Below, piece after piece: positions 40,005 to 49,029 of a DNA stretch of 64,000 nt. Each line of letters begins with the position of its first letter. Position 1 is the first letter of the stretch. The notes under the pieces were generated by a model. It was not told where the DNA came from. It ran no database searches and saw only the letters and a program-made list of their open reading frames with translations. Source of the stretch: GCA-002282575 sp964606405 (GTDB taxonomy: Bacteria > Pseudomonadota > Gammaproteobacteria > Thiomicrospirales > Thiomicrospiraceae); contig CAZSGH010000003.1 in assembly GCA_964606405.1 (NCBI GenBank), positions 1 through 64,000 of the forward strand. Reading direction: 5' to 3'. Both the position numbers and the translations under genes were made by a program.

Positions 40005-41363
40005 GTGTTTTCAATTATTGGTTTTTTGATCGCCTTATTATTGGTTGTATCGGTTCATGAGTGGGGGCATTTTTATACGGCTCGCCGTTTAGGTATGCCT
40101 GTTGTTCGCTTTTCGATTGGCATGGGTGCTGCGCTTTGGTCAAAACGCATCGGAGATGTTGACTATCGCCTCGGTTGGTTGCCATTGGGTGGTTATGTGA
40201 TGTTTGCTGACCCCAAAGAACATGATGTTGCCCCAGAGCTGGTCTCTAAAACCTTTAACCTACAACCTTTGTGGGCGCGAGCCTTAGTCGTGTTTGCAGG
40301 TCCTTTGGTGAATATCCTGCTTGCGTGGTTTTTGATGACACTGGTGTTGGTTGCTGGTGTGCAAGCACCTAAAGCTTGGCTTGCAGCTGGGCAAGTCAAT
40401 ACGCCTTGGGCAGATGTTTCTGGTCATGATGTTTTTCAAGTCACGGCAATTAATGACGTTGTGATTGAACAGTTCGAACAGCTTCCGATTCAATTGTTGC
40501 GTCAGATACCTCAGGCGGAAACCTTGCGCTTTTCATTGCAAACATGGGACGGCCATGCTCGCGAGGTGACGGTTCCTGTTGCTCGCTGGCGTGAATTGGC
40601 ATGGTCGAATCCTAAAGAGCAGCTAAGTTTGTGGGGGATTGCGCCTGCTATGCCGCCGTTGCCTGCGATTATTGCCGATGTTGAAGCCAATAGCGCGGCA
40701 GCTAAAGCGGGTTTGATGGTCGGTGATGAAGTTAAGCAGCTGAACGGCATGCAAGTTGATGGATTTGCAGATTTGTCTGACTGGATTAAGGCTCATCCGA
40801 ATGAGTCGATTGTTCTAGCTGTTGTGCGTCATGCTGAACTGCTGAATCTGAATGTGACTGTTGCAGCTCGAACCTTGGCTGATGGTAAGCTTCAAGGGTT
40901 TTTGGGTGTTCGTCCGCAATTGCCAGCAGACTGGCAAGAAAAGTTGTTTGCTGTGTCAGGTCTCTCTGTTTGGGATGCGATGTGGATTGCCCCAGTTAAG
41001 TTATGGGATATGACCGTATTGACTTGGCAGGCGATTGGGCGTTTGTTGACGGGTCAGTCGGGTATGGAACAGTTGTCAGGACCGATTGGTATTGCACAAG
41101 CTGCAGGTTCTAGTCTTGAAATGGGTGTAATTCGCTTTATTCAGTTTTTAGCACTATTGAGTCTGAGCCTTGGCGTGTTAAACTTATTGCCTTTGCCGCT
41201 ACTCGATGGTGGGCACTTGGTATTGTATGCATTGGAATGGGTGCGTGGTTGCGCCTTGCCAGAGTCAGTTATGCTGATTTGGCAAAAAATAGGAATTGTG
41301 CTGATAGCGGCGTTGACGCTATTGGCAATTGGTAGTGATTTAAATCGCCTGTTTGGGGGCTAG
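40005..41363 (+). CDS. rseP: Site-2 intramembrane protease RseP
   Basis: A 452-residue inner-membrane metalloprotease. The zinc motif H18-E-W-G-H22 is in the first helix, two PDZ regions follow (about 110-310; GLMVGDEVKQLNGMQVDGF), and the third ligand is in NLLPLPLLDGGHLVLYALE. It cleaves anti-sigma factors such as RseA. GTG start; the only candidate keeping the HExxH helix intact. Confidence 0.95.
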   Translation: MFSIIGFLIALLLVVSVHEWGHFYTARRLGMPVVRFSIGMGAALWSKRIGDVDYRLGWLPLGGYVMFADPKEHDVAPELVSKTFNLQPLWARALVVFAGPLVNILLAWFLMTLVLVAGVQAPKAWLAAGQVNTPWADVSGHDVFQVTAINDVVIEQFEQLPIQLLRQIPQAETLRFSLQTWDGHAREVTVPVARWRELAWSNPKEQLSLWGIAPAMPPLPAIIADVEANSAAAKAGLMVGDEVKQLNGMQVDGFADLSDWIKAHPNESIVLAVVRHAELLNLNVTVAARTLADGKLQGFLGVRPQLPADWQEKLFAVSGLSVWDAMWIAPVKLWDMTVLTWQAIGRLLTGQSGMEQLSGPIGIAQAAGSSLEMGVIRFIQFLALLSLSLGVLNLLPLPLLDGGHLVLYALEWVRGCALPESVMLIWQKIGIVLIAALTLLAIGSDLNRLFGG

Positions 41364-41368
41364 TTGTT

Positions 41369-43747
41369 GTGTTAAGTAAGGTTCGTTTTAGCGCATATGC
41401 GTTGTTGTTAGCAGCGGGGCAGTCGTTGGCTGCTGGTGTCGTGCAGCAGGTTGAGTTTAATGGCTTAGAGCGCGTTACCAAAGAAACGGCATTGAGTTAT
41501 ATCAGTGTTAAAGAGGGTCAATCGCTAACAGCCGCTCAGGTTCGTCAAGTGATTAAGTCATTGTTTGCGACAGGCTTCTTTCGTGATGTGCGAGTGGTGC
41601 AAGAAGGTGGCATTTTAAAAATTAATGTCATTGAGCGTCCGTCGATTGCAGAAATTAAGCTAGAAGGCTCGAAGCTCATTAAAGAAGAAGAGTTATTGCA
41701 AGCAATTGAGGTGATGGGCATTAAGAAAGGCCGCATCCTTAACGAGAACGATATGGAGCGCATTGCGCAAGACGTGCGCATGCGTTATCAGAACCAAGGT
41801 TATTATGCGACGGTTGTTGAGCCTAAAGTCGAGCAGCTTGAGCGTAATCGCGTTAATTTAACGATTAAAGTGCAAGAAGGCGAGTTGGCTCGCATTACCA
41901 AAATTAACTTTGTTGGTAACAAGGCTTTTGATGATGAGCGCTTAACAAAGCAATTGTCCTTGTCAGAACCGACCATGTGGTCGTGGCTAACGGATGCTGA
42001 CCAATATGCCCGTACTAAGCTGCAAGCCGATTTAGAAACCTTGCGCTCTTATTATATGGATCGCGGCTATGCCGATTTTCGCATTCTGTCGTCTCAGGTG
42101 AGCATTTCTTCTGATAAAACGCGTGTGTACGTTGGTATCAATGTGGAAGAAGGTCGCAAGTACACCATTGAATCGGTTTCCTTTGCGGGTAATAAGGTTT
42201 TAAGTGAAGATAAGCTTAATAGCTTATTGAAATTTAAAACGGGTGAAGACTTTGCCCGTAACAAGATTATGGACTCGGTGAGCGCGATTAAAGACAGTTT
42301 GTCAGAACAAGGTTATGCCTTTGCCGAAGTTGAGCCAAAAACAGCCTTAGATAAAGCGAAGGGCACAGTACAGATTAGTCTTGATGTTGCTCCTAAGAAT
42401 CGTGCCTATGTACGTCGTATCGAAGTAAAGGGTAACAATCGTACTCGTGACCACGTGATTCGTCGTGATATGCGTCAGTTTGAAGCAGCGCCTTATAATT
42501 TGGCTGCTGTGCGTCAGTCTCAAGCACGTTTAAAGCGTTTGGGTTTCTTTAAGAGCGTCGATATCGAAACCAAGCGTGTTGGTAACGATCAGGTTGACTT
42601 AATCGTTAAAGTCGAAGAGATGCCGACTGGGGCAGTTACAGCATCAATTGGTTATTCTCAAGTTGAAAACATGTTGTTAGGTTTTAGCCTGTCTGAGCGT
42701 AATATTTTTGGTACGGGTAATAACGCAACTTTCAGTATTAGTTCATCATCGGCACGTAAAAACTACGATATTAGTGTAACCAACCCTTACTATACGCCCG
42801 ATGGCGACAGTCTGACGACGGGTGTTTTTTGGCGTGAAATTGATGCTGCTTATTTGTACTTAGCACCTTATAGTACCAACACGGTTGGTGCGCGTGCAAT
42901 GTATGGTATTCCGTTATCAGAAGAAGATCGTTTGAATTTTGGTGTACAAGCTGAACGTTTGTCTTTAGTCTTTCAAGGTGTTACTGATGCGACGACACCA
43001 GGGTTTGGCTATGCGTTGGATAACTTTGCCACAAATAGTTTGCCTGTTGGCGCGTTTGCAACTGATCCTGCGTTAGTCAATCAATATAAACAGTTTTATC
43101 GCAATGGTAGCCAATTTAATGATATTTCATTAAAAACCAGTTTTGTGCATGATACGCGTGATGAGTTTTATTTCCCGAATAAGGGTATGTATCATTCGAG
43201 TGGTTTATCGGTATCAACGCCAGCGGGTGATTTGACTTATTACCAACTAGATGTACAACAGAAATTCTATGTGCCAGTGACAGAGCGTACCACCATTAGC
43301 TTAACGGGTACGCTTGGTTATGGTAAGGGTTACGGTAACCTTGATGGTTATGGCTTACCCTTCTTCCGTCGTTATTATGCAGGGGGTATCCAAACTGTTC
43401 GTGGATATGAAAGCTATAGTTTGGGTAATAAATATACTCTGGCTACCGATGGTAGTCAGCGCGCAACAGGTGGAGACTTCTTAGCGGTTGCATCGGCAGC
43501 ACTGAACTTCCGTCCTTGGTTTATCGAAGAAAGCAGCAATATGCGCTTGAGTTGGTTCTTTGATGGCGGAAATGTGTTCTCTGACTATGACAAATTTAAG
43601 GCAGATGAGTTAAGATTGTCATCAGGGTTAGGGTTTTCTTGGATTACCCCTATCGGACCTTTAACATTTAGCTATGCTAAGCCGCTGAATGCAAAAGACA
43701 CAGATAGAACACAAGAGTTTCAGTTTACAATTGGTGTGCCTTTCTAG
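41369..43747 (+). CDS. bamA: Outer-membrane assembly factor BamA
   Basis: A 792-residue Omp85 protein. The signal peptide MLSKVRFSAYALLLAAGQSLAA (GTG start) precedes five POTRA domains (about 23-420). The barrel contains the conserved VRGYES lid motif (GGIQTVRGYESYSLG) and ends in a terminal Phe (FTIGVPF). It inserts beta-barrel proteins into the outer membrane. It lies 5 bases after rseP. Confidence 0.98.
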   Translation: MLSKVRFSAYALLLAAGQSLAAGVVQQVEFNGLERVTKETALSYISVKEGQSLTAAQVRQVIKSLFATGFFRDVRVVQEGGILKINVIERPSIAEIKLEGSKLIKEEELLQAIEVMGIKKGRILNENDMERIAQDVRMRYQNQGYYATVVEPKVEQLERNRVNLTIKVQEGELARITKINFVGNKAFDDERLTKQLSLSEPTMWSWLTDADQYARTKLQADLETLRSYYMDRGYADFRILSSQVSISSDKTRVYVGINVEEGRKYTIESVSFAGNKVLSEDKLNSLLKFKTGEDFARNKIMDSVSAIKDSLSEQGYAFAEVEPKTALDKAKGTVQISLDVAPKNRAYVRRIEVKGNNRTRDHVIRRDMRQFEAAPYNLAAVRQSQARLKRLGFFKSVDIETKRVGNDQVDLIVKVEEMPTGAVTASIGYSQVENMLLGFSLSERNIFGTGNNATFSISSSSARKNYDISVTNPYYTPDGDSLTTGVFWREIDAAYLYLAPYSTNTVGARAMYGIPLSEEDRLNFGVQAERLSLVFQGVTDATTPGFGYALDNFATNSLPVGAFATDPALVNQYKQFYRNGSQFNDISLKTSFVHDTRDEFYFPNKGMYHSSGLSVSTPAGDLTYYQLDVQQKFYVPVTERTTISLTGTLGYGKGYGNLDGYGLPFFRRYYAGGIQTVRGYESYSLGNKYTLATDGSQRATGGDFLAVASAALNFRPWFIEESSNMRLSWFFDGGNVFSDYDKFKADELRLSSGLGFSWITPIGPLTFSYAKPLNAKDTDRTQEFQFTIGVPF

Positions 43748-43761
43748 TGACGAATAGGTGC

Positions 43762-43902
43762 CTCTAAAAACCTAACGGGTTGGGGGTTCTGTGGGAAGGG
43801 TTGGTAATTTTAAGTGCATGTAACCATTTAATTTAACCCCCTTCCACCAGCTAAAAAATAAAACAGGGACGCTAAAAAATGAGCGAAGCGAGGTTTTTAG
43901 AT
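43762..43902 (-). repeat. Palindromic intergenic repeat, copy 5
   Basis: 141 bp in reverse orientation: minus strand starts with TCTAAAAACCTCGCTTCGCTC, central arms GTGGAAGGGGG and CCCTTCCCACAG, outer end CCCGTTAGGTTTTTAGAG. It fills the bamA-skp gap. Confidence 0.92.
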
Positions 43903-43945
43903 GTTCCCTAATATTGATTTTTGTTTGAGTAAAGGAAATAACAAG

Positions 43946-44485
43946 ATGCGTTCGCACAGCTTGCGTTGGTTAGGAATGGCTGCTTTGGCTGCCGTATTGT
44001 CGGCTCCCGTTATGGCGGACGAAGTAAAGGTTCGCGTGGTTAACGTGGCTAAATTATTAGATCAAGCGCCTCAGGCAAAAGATGCTTCGGCGGCGCTAGA
44101 ACGTGAGTTTGCGCCACAACAGCGAGAGCTCAATAAGCTCAATGAAGAAATTGAAAAGCTCGCGAAGGATTACGAAAAGAATAAGTCTGTGATGAGTGAA
44201 GCGCAGCGTGAAGCGAAAGAGCGTGATATCGTGATGAAAAAGCGTGATTTACAGCGTCGTCGTAATGATGTGCAGGAGTTGTTGAATATTCGTCGTAATG
44301 AAGAGTTGTCTAAGCTGCAAGATTTAGTGAACGTTGCGATTAAAACGGTTGGCGAGAAAGAAGGTTACGACTTAGTTCTTTATGATGGTATTGCGTATAC
44401 GCGTGACACTATTGATATCACTGCTACCGTATTAAATTACTTAGCAGGTGAAGCAGATAAACGTAAAAATTTGAATAAGCCATAA
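43946..44485 (+). CDS. skp: Periplasmic chaperone Skp (OmpH)
   Basis: A 179-residue exported chaperone: signal peptide MRSHSLRWLGMAALAAVLSA ending PVMA-DEV, then a long charged coiled coil (about 50-130) and a family C terminus (YDLVLYDGIAYTRDTIDIT). It carries unfolded outer-membrane proteins to BamA. The ATG at 43946 follows AAGGAAATAACAAG. Confidence 0.95.
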   Translation: MRSHSLRWLGMAALAAVLSAPVMADEVKVRVVNVAKLLDQAPQAKDASAALEREFAPQQRELNKLNEEIEKLAKDYEKNKSVMSEAQREAKERDIVMKKRDLQRRRNDVQELLNIRRNEELSKLQDLVNVAIKTVGEKEGYDLVLYDGIAYTRDTIDITATVLNYLAGEADKRKNLNKP

Positions 44486-44489
44486 TATT

Positions 44490-45542
44490 GTGTCTCGCTT
44501 GCGTTTAGATGACTTAGCCAGTCGCTTGGGTGCTCAACTTCGCGGTGAGCCTAGTAAAGAAGTTGATCATGTCGCTACCTTGGCGAGTGCAGATGATATG
44601 GCGTTGGCTTTTTTGTCAAATCGTAAATATGCGCACCAACTCGCCAGCAGTCATGCTGGCGTTGTCGTTTTGGCGCCAGCGGATGCCGATGCTTGGCAAG
44701 GAAATGCGTTAATTATTAACAATCCTTATCTTGCTTATGCTAAGGCAGCAGCTTGGTTGCATCCTAGATCGTCGTCTGAATCAGGTATTCATCCCAGTGC
44801 TGTTCTTCATTCGACTGCGAAGCTTGCTGTTGATGTTGTGATCGGTGCGAATGTTGTGATCGGTGCGAATGTTGTGATCGGTGCGCGTTCGGTGGTTTGT
44901 GCTGGGTGTGTCATTGAGTCTGGTGTCGAGATTGGTTCTGACTGCTGGTTAGGGTCAAATGTTACGATTTTGCACAGCTGTGTTCTGGGTGATCGCGTCG
45001 TCGTTGAGTCAGGAAGTGTCATCGGCTCTGAAGGCTTTGGTTGGGCAAAAGACGGCGTTGCTTGGGTTAAAATCCCGCAAGTAGGGCGTGTTGTTATTGG
45101 TAGTGACGTGTCAATCGGTGCGAACGTCTGTATTGATCGCGGTGCGATTGATGATACGGTTATCGAGGATGGCGCTAAGCTCGATAATTTAATCCAAATT
45201 GCACATAATGTGCGTATTGGGGCACATACCGCAATGGCGGCGCATACTGCCGTTGCTGGTAGTGTTAATATTGGTGCGCGTTGCACAATTGCGGGAAAAG
45301 TTGCCATTGCTGGGCATTTGACAATTGCTGATGATGTTCATATTACTGCCATGACCATGATTAGCCATGATTTACATCATTCAGGTGTGTACTCTGGTGC
45401 CATACCTCAAGATAGTTATGCAAGTTGGCGACGCAATGCAGCGCGCTTTCGTCAGCTCGATGCGATGGCAAAACGCTTGCGTGCATTAGAAAAACGTCAG
45501 GATCGTGTTTTTGAGGATGCACAAGAATTAATTAACGATTAG
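44490..45542 (+). CDS. lpxD: UDP-3-O-acyl-glucosamine N-acyltransferase LpxD
   Basis: A 350-residue left-handed beta-helix acyltransferase adding the N-linked hydroxyacyl chain of lipid A. It shows an N-terminal uridine-binding domain, hexapeptide coils from about residue 108 and the active-site region DNLIQIAHNVRIGAHTAMAAHTAVAGS. A GTG start at 44490 follows the skp stop by four bases. A recent tandem duplication of an 18-base unit adds VVIGAN coils at residues 116-132. Confidence 0.96.
   Translation: MSRLRLDDLASRLGAQLRGEPSKEVDHVATLASADDMALAFLSNRKYAHQLASSHAGVVVLAPADADAWQGNALIINNPYLAYAKAAAWLHPRSSSESGIHPSAVLHSTAKLAVDVVIGANVVIGANVVIGARSVVCAGCVIESGVEIGSDCWLGSNVTILHSCVLGDRVVVESGSVIGSEGFGWAKDGVAWVKIPQVGRVVIGSDVSIGANVCIDRGAIDDTVIEDGAKLDNLIQIAHNVRIGAHTAMAAHTAVAGSVNIGARCTIAGKVAIAGHLTIADDVHITAMTMISHDLHHSGVYSGAIPQDSYASWRRNAARFRQLDAMAKRLRALEKRQDRVFEDAQELIND
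44835..44885 (+). repeat. 18-bp tandem repeat inside lpxD
   Basis: GTTGTGATCGGTGCGAAT occurs twice exactly and a third time for 15 bases. Each unit encodes one hexapeptide (VVIGAN), so unit number can change without a frameshift. Confidence 0.9.
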
Positions 45543-45598
45543 AATAGACGCTGAATAACAATAAACAATAGAACGCTAAAAAGAAGGTTTCAAACAAC

Positions 45599-46042
45599 AT
45601 GTTGATGCGAATTGAAGATATTTTCCAATACTTGCCACACCGTTACCCGTTTTTATTAATTGATCGAGTGACTGAGCTTAAAGAAATGGAGTACCTTAAG
45701 GGGTACAAAAATGTGACGTTTAATGAACCTCAATTTACAGGACACTTCCCACATCATCCGATTATGCCAGGTGTGATGATTATCGAAGCAATGGCTCAGG
45801 CTACAGGTATTTTGGCATTCAAATCAAGCGAGAAAAAGCCAGACAGTAATTCGATTTACTACCTTGTTGGTGTCGATAATTGCCGTTTCCGTCAACCAAC
45901 CTTTCCTGGTGATCGTTTAGACTTCACGGTTAACGTCATTTCAACCAAGCGTGGTGTTTGGAAGTTTAATGCAGAAACGCATGTGGATGGCAAATTAATC
46001 GCGAGTGCTGAGTTGATGTGTGCGGAGAGGGAAGTCGCTTGA
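45599..46042 (+). CDS. fabZ: 3-hydroxyacyl-ACP dehydratase FabZ
   Basis: A 147-residue hot-dog-fold dehydratase with YLPHRYPFLLIDRV and the catalytic FTGHFPHHPIMPGVMIIEAMAQ (His and Glu). It acts in fatty-acid elongation. AGAAGGTTTCAAACAAC precedes ATG 45599; a second ATG lies two codons later. Its stop overlaps the lpxA TTG start. Confidence 0.97.
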   Translation: MLMRIEDIFQYLPHRYPFLLIDRVTELKEMEYLKGYKNVTFNEPQFTGHFPHHPIMPGVMIIEAMAQATGILAFKSSEKKPDSNSIYYLVGVDNCRFRQPTFPGDRLDFTVNVISTKRGVWKFNAETHVDGKLIASAELMCAEREVA

Positions 46043-46809
46043 TTCATTCGACTGCCATTATCGACCCTAAAGCAGAGTTAGCATCCGATGTTCGTGTGGG
46101 TGCTTTTTCGGTTATTGGTGCGGGTGTGCAAATTGATGAAGGGTGCGAGATTGCGCCTCATGTTGTGATTGAAGGTCCAACTCAGATTGGCAAGCGAAAC
46201 AAAATCTTTCAGTTTGCGTCAGTCGGGGCAGCACCTCAAGATAAAAAGTATCGCGATGAGCCAACACGCTTAATTATCGGAGATGACAACACCATTCGTG
46301 AAAATGTCACGCTAAATCGGGGTACAACCCAAGATCGTGGCGAGACAGTTATTGGTGATCGTAACTGGATTATGGCTGGTGTGCATATCGCACATGATTG
46401 TATTATCGGTAACGATACCATTTTTGCGAATGCCGTTGCGCTTGCAGGTCATGTGACCGTCGAGGATCATGCGATTTTAGGTGGTTACACGTTAGTACAT
46501 CAGTTCTGTCGTATTGGGGCGCATAGCTTTTGCGGTATGGGCAGTGTGATTAACCAAGATGTGCCGACCTTTGTGACGGTATCGGGCAACTTGGCTCGAC
46601 CTCATGGCATTAACAGCGAGGGATTAAAGCGTCGTGGTTTTTCTGCCGATGAGATCACGCTGATTAAGAGAGCTTATCGTACGCTATATCGCTCTAGCAC
46701 ACCGCTCGAAAGCGCCATTTTAGCGATGTTAGCGCAAGATGATCCGACGGATGTGTTGCAGCCTTTAATCGCATTCCTTCAATCAGCGACTCGTGGCATT
46801 ATTCGTTAG
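46039..46809 (+). CDS. lpxA: UDP-GlcNAc acyltransferase LpxA
   Basis: A 256-residue beta-helix acyltransferase, the first enzyme of lipid A synthesis (IHSTAIIDPKAELASDV; catalytic His in AHDCIIGNDTIFANAVALAGHV; HSFCGMGSVINQDVP). The TTG at 46039 is chosen: GGAGAGGGA lies 6 bases before it, and an earlier in-frame ATG at 46018 would add seven non-family residues. TTG overlaps the fabZ TGA, implying coupling. Confidence 0.95.
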   Translation: MIHSTAIIDPKAELASDVRVGAFSVIGAGVQIDEGCEIAPHVVIEGPTQIGKRNKIFQFASVGAAPQDKKYRDEPTRLIIGDDNTIRENVTLNRGTTQDRGETVIGDRNWIMAGVHIAHDCIIGNDTIFANAVALAGHVTVEDHAILGGYTLVHQFCRIGAHSFCGMGSVINQDVPTFVTVSGNLARPHGINSEGLKRRGFSADEITLIKRAYRTLYRSSTPLESAILAMLAQDDPTDVLQPLIAFLQSATRGIIR

Positions 46810-46814
46810 AGAAC

Positions 46815-46950
46815 CTCTAAAAATTTCGCTTTGCGCGTTTTTAGACTTTCTAAGTTTGTTTTTTGGCTGAAGGAAGGTTTTAATTAATGGGTTACATGCT
46901 ATTTTCAGCACCCCCTTCCTTCAGACTTCCTACCCATTGGGTTTTTAGAG
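46815..46950 (+). repeat. Palindromic intergenic repeat, copy 6
   Basis: 136 bp with CTCTAAAAATTTCGC...GCGTTTTTAGAC, GGCTGAAGGAAGG...CCTTCCTTCAGACTTCC and TACCCATTGGGTTTTTAGAG. It lies between lpxA and lpxB. Confidence 0.93.
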
Positions 46951-46963
46951 ATGCCCGTTAGCT

Positions 46964-48142
46964 ATGTCCGTTAATCCTCGTTGTGTGGTGCTGTTAGCAG
47001 CCGAGCCGTCAGCCGATGCATTAGGAGCAGCCGTTGCTCAGCGCTGGTTAGCACAAGATCCGAATGTTTACCTTGTTGGTATGGCTGGTCCTCTGATGCG
47101 GGCTGCTGGCGTCAAAGCCCTTTGGCAGATGGAAGATGTTTCGGTGATGGGCTTGTGGGAAGTGCTTAAGCAGTACCGACGCTTAAAACGCCTTCAGACT
47201 TCACTGATTCATCAGCTTTCCGAGCTAAAACCCGATTTGGTTTTAGGCATTGACGGTCCAGACTTTAATTTGCCGATTGAAGCCGCGATGAAGCGCTTGA
47301 ACATTCCTTGTTATCATTTTGTTGCGCCAACTGTGTGGGCATGGCGTCCCAAGCGTGCTGAACGTATTGCGATGCAAACAGATGGCTTACTGTGTCTTTT
47401 TCCTTTCGAACCGCCTTATTTTTTAGTGCACGACTTGCCAGCGGCGGCGGTCGGGCATCCGTTGGCTGATCGTTTGCCTTTAGTGCCGAATAAAACAGAG
47501 GCACGCGCTGCGTTGGGTTTGTCTGAATCTGATCGGGTGTTGGCTGTTTTGCCAGGCTCTCGCAGAGGCGAGTGGCAGTATAACGCCCCCTTGTTTTGGC
47601 AGACATTAGGTCTATTGTTGGTCAATGATCCTGATTTGGTCGTTATTGTTCCTTGTTTGCACGAGCGCATGCAGCAAACCTTACAAGCAAGTGCTGGCGA
47701 TTTACCCATTCGTTGGGTATTGGCAAGCGAGGGGGCAAGCAGGGTGCTAACAGCAGCCGATGTTGCCTTAGTTGCGTCGGGTACAGCAACACTCGAAACG
47801 GCTTTATGTCATACGCCGATGGTAGTCGCTTATCGTTTACATTGGTTGTCGTTTTTAATTATGAATGCTTTGCGTCAGACACAATGGGTGGCTTTGCCGA
47901 ATGTTATCGCTAACCGAGCATTAGTGCCTGAGTTGTTGCAAGATGATGCCACGCCAGAAGCCTTAGTCGCGGCTGTTTTGCCCTTGCTGTCGCGTGGCTC
48001 GTCTGAGCGTCAAGCACAACTGTCCGCGTTTGGCGAGATACATCAGCAGTTACGGTTGAATGCAGCGCAATCTGCCGTCAATCAAGTGTTGGCTTGGTGG
48101 CGTGAGCGAGTGGATGTTCGCGCGGCTTTATCGATTTTTTAG
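46964..48142 (+). CDS. lpxB: Lipid A disaccharide synthase LpxB
   Basis: A 392-residue GT-19 enzyme condensing UDP-diacylglucosamine with lipid X. Landmarks are LAAEPSADALGAAV, VLGIDGPDFNLPIE, CYHFVAPTVWAWRPKRA, LPGSRRGEW and the C-terminal VASGTATLETAL. Start MSVNPRCVVLL at 46964 lies just after repeat copy 6, with a weak ribosome site. Confidence 0.97.
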   Translation: MSVNPRCVVLLAAEPSADALGAAVAQRWLAQDPNVYLVGMAGPLMRAAGVKALWQMEDVSVMGLWEVLKQYRRLKRLQTSLIHQLSELKPDLVLGIDGPDFNLPIEAAMKRLNIPCYHFVAPTVWAWRPKRAERIAMQTDGLLCLFPFEPPYFLVHDLPAAAVGHPLADRLPLVPNKTEARAALGLSESDRVLAVLPGSRRGEWQYNAPLFWQTLGLLLVNDPDLVVIVPCLHERMQQTLQASAGDLPIRWVLASEGASRVLTAADVALVASGTATLETALCHTPMVVAYRLHWLSFLIMNALRQTQWVALPNVIANRALVPELLQDDATPEALVAAVLPLLSRGSSERQAQLSAFGEIHQQLRLNAAQSAVNQVLAWWRERVDVRAALSIF

Positions 48143-48153
48143 AGGTACCCGTT

Positions 48154-48729
48154 ATGTGGGCTGGTGTGGATGAGGTTGGTCGTGGACCATTAATTGGTTC
48201 TGTGGTGACGGCTGCGGTGATATTGCCTGATCATTACGATTTGCCTTTTTTAACTGATTCTAAAAAGCTGACGGCTAGAAAGCGTGACTATCTTGCAGCG
48301 GCGATTCGTGAGCAAGCACTGGCTTGGTGTGTGGCAGAAGCCTCTGCCTGTGAAGTTGACGAGCTTAATATTTTGCAAGCGAGCTTGTTGGCGATGCGTC
48401 GAGCGGTTGAAGGCTTGTCGATTACGCCCAGCGGCGTTTGGGTCGATGGTAATCGTTGCCCTAAGGGGTTAACGATGGCGTGTGAAGCGATTGTGAAGGG
48501 CGATTTAACTGTGCCAGCGATTAGTGCTGCGTCTATTTTGGCAAAGGTTGAGCGTGATGCGCAAATGGATCGGCTACATGAACATTTTCCGCTTTATGGT
48601 TTTGATAAACACAAGGGCTATCCAACGGCAGCGCATTTTGCTGCTTTAAAAGAGCATGGCGCCTTGCCTGAACATCGTCGAAGTTTTGCGCCTGTGAAGG
48701 CGGTGACCGCGCAGCAGACGTTGTTCTAA
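48154..48729 (+). CDS. rnhB: Ribonuclease HII
   Basis: A 191-residue RNase HII with catalytic acidic residues in WAGVDEVGRGPLIGSVVTAA and HGFP-like KHKGYPTAAHFAAL. It removes ribonucleotides from DNA. Last gene of the conserved envelope block; dnaE, the usual next gene, is replaced by the convergent pilus locus. Confidence 0.97.
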   Translation: MWAGVDEVGRGPLIGSVVTAAVILPDHYDLPFLTDSKKLTARKRDYLAAAIREQALAWCVAEASACEVDELNILQASLLAMRRAVEGLSITPSGVWVDGNRCPKGLTMACEAIVKGDLTVPAISAASILAKVERDAQMDRLHEHFPLYGFDKHKGYPTAAHFAALKEHGALPEHRRSFAPVKAVTAQQTLF

Positions 48730-48758
48730 CCTTATCCTATCGCCAATCTTGCATATCC

Positions 48759-48953
48759 TTAGCTGTAGTAGTTCACCCACTCTTGCGAATCACCAAACAG
48801 AGGTGTTACGCGCTGTTTTGGTAATCTTTTACCCCGACAAAACACACATAAGCCATCTACTTCCGAGGCTAAATGCTTCTCGCAATTACAAACGACTGAA
48901 CCTGTACGTGTTGAGCGCAAAATCCACGTTCCATTTTCTTTAACTCTAATCAT
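48759..48953 (-). CDS. Small four-cysteine protein, unrecognised
   Basis: 64 residues starting MIRVKENGTWILRSTRTG, with CNC at about 22-24 and CVFC at about 38-41, a possible zinc ribbon. The ATG at 48953 follows GAGGTAGAAAA with good spacing, favouring a real gene; an earlier start at 49019 lacks this. It is the last gene of the minus-strand pilus-linked train. Function unknown. Confidence 0.6.
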   Translation of the reverse strand: MIRVKENGTWILRSTRTGSVVCNCEKHLASEVDGLCVFCRGKRLPKQRVTPLFGDSQEWVNYYS

Positions 48954-49029
48954 TTTTCTACCTCGGAAGCATTTAAGAGATATTTTGACGTGAATACTAT
49001 TTATTGAAAAATGAACCAACCGCTTCTAA

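Noticed and set aside
44807..45307. 166-codon antisense frame in lpxD
   Set aside because: A shadow of the repetitive hexapeptide codons; composition is dominated by Thr, Pro and Ile with no plausible start.
48730..48758. Attachment site for a pilus island after rnhB
   Set aside because: No tRNA, integrase or duplicated end of rnhB is visible, and the other edge of the locus lies outside the window.
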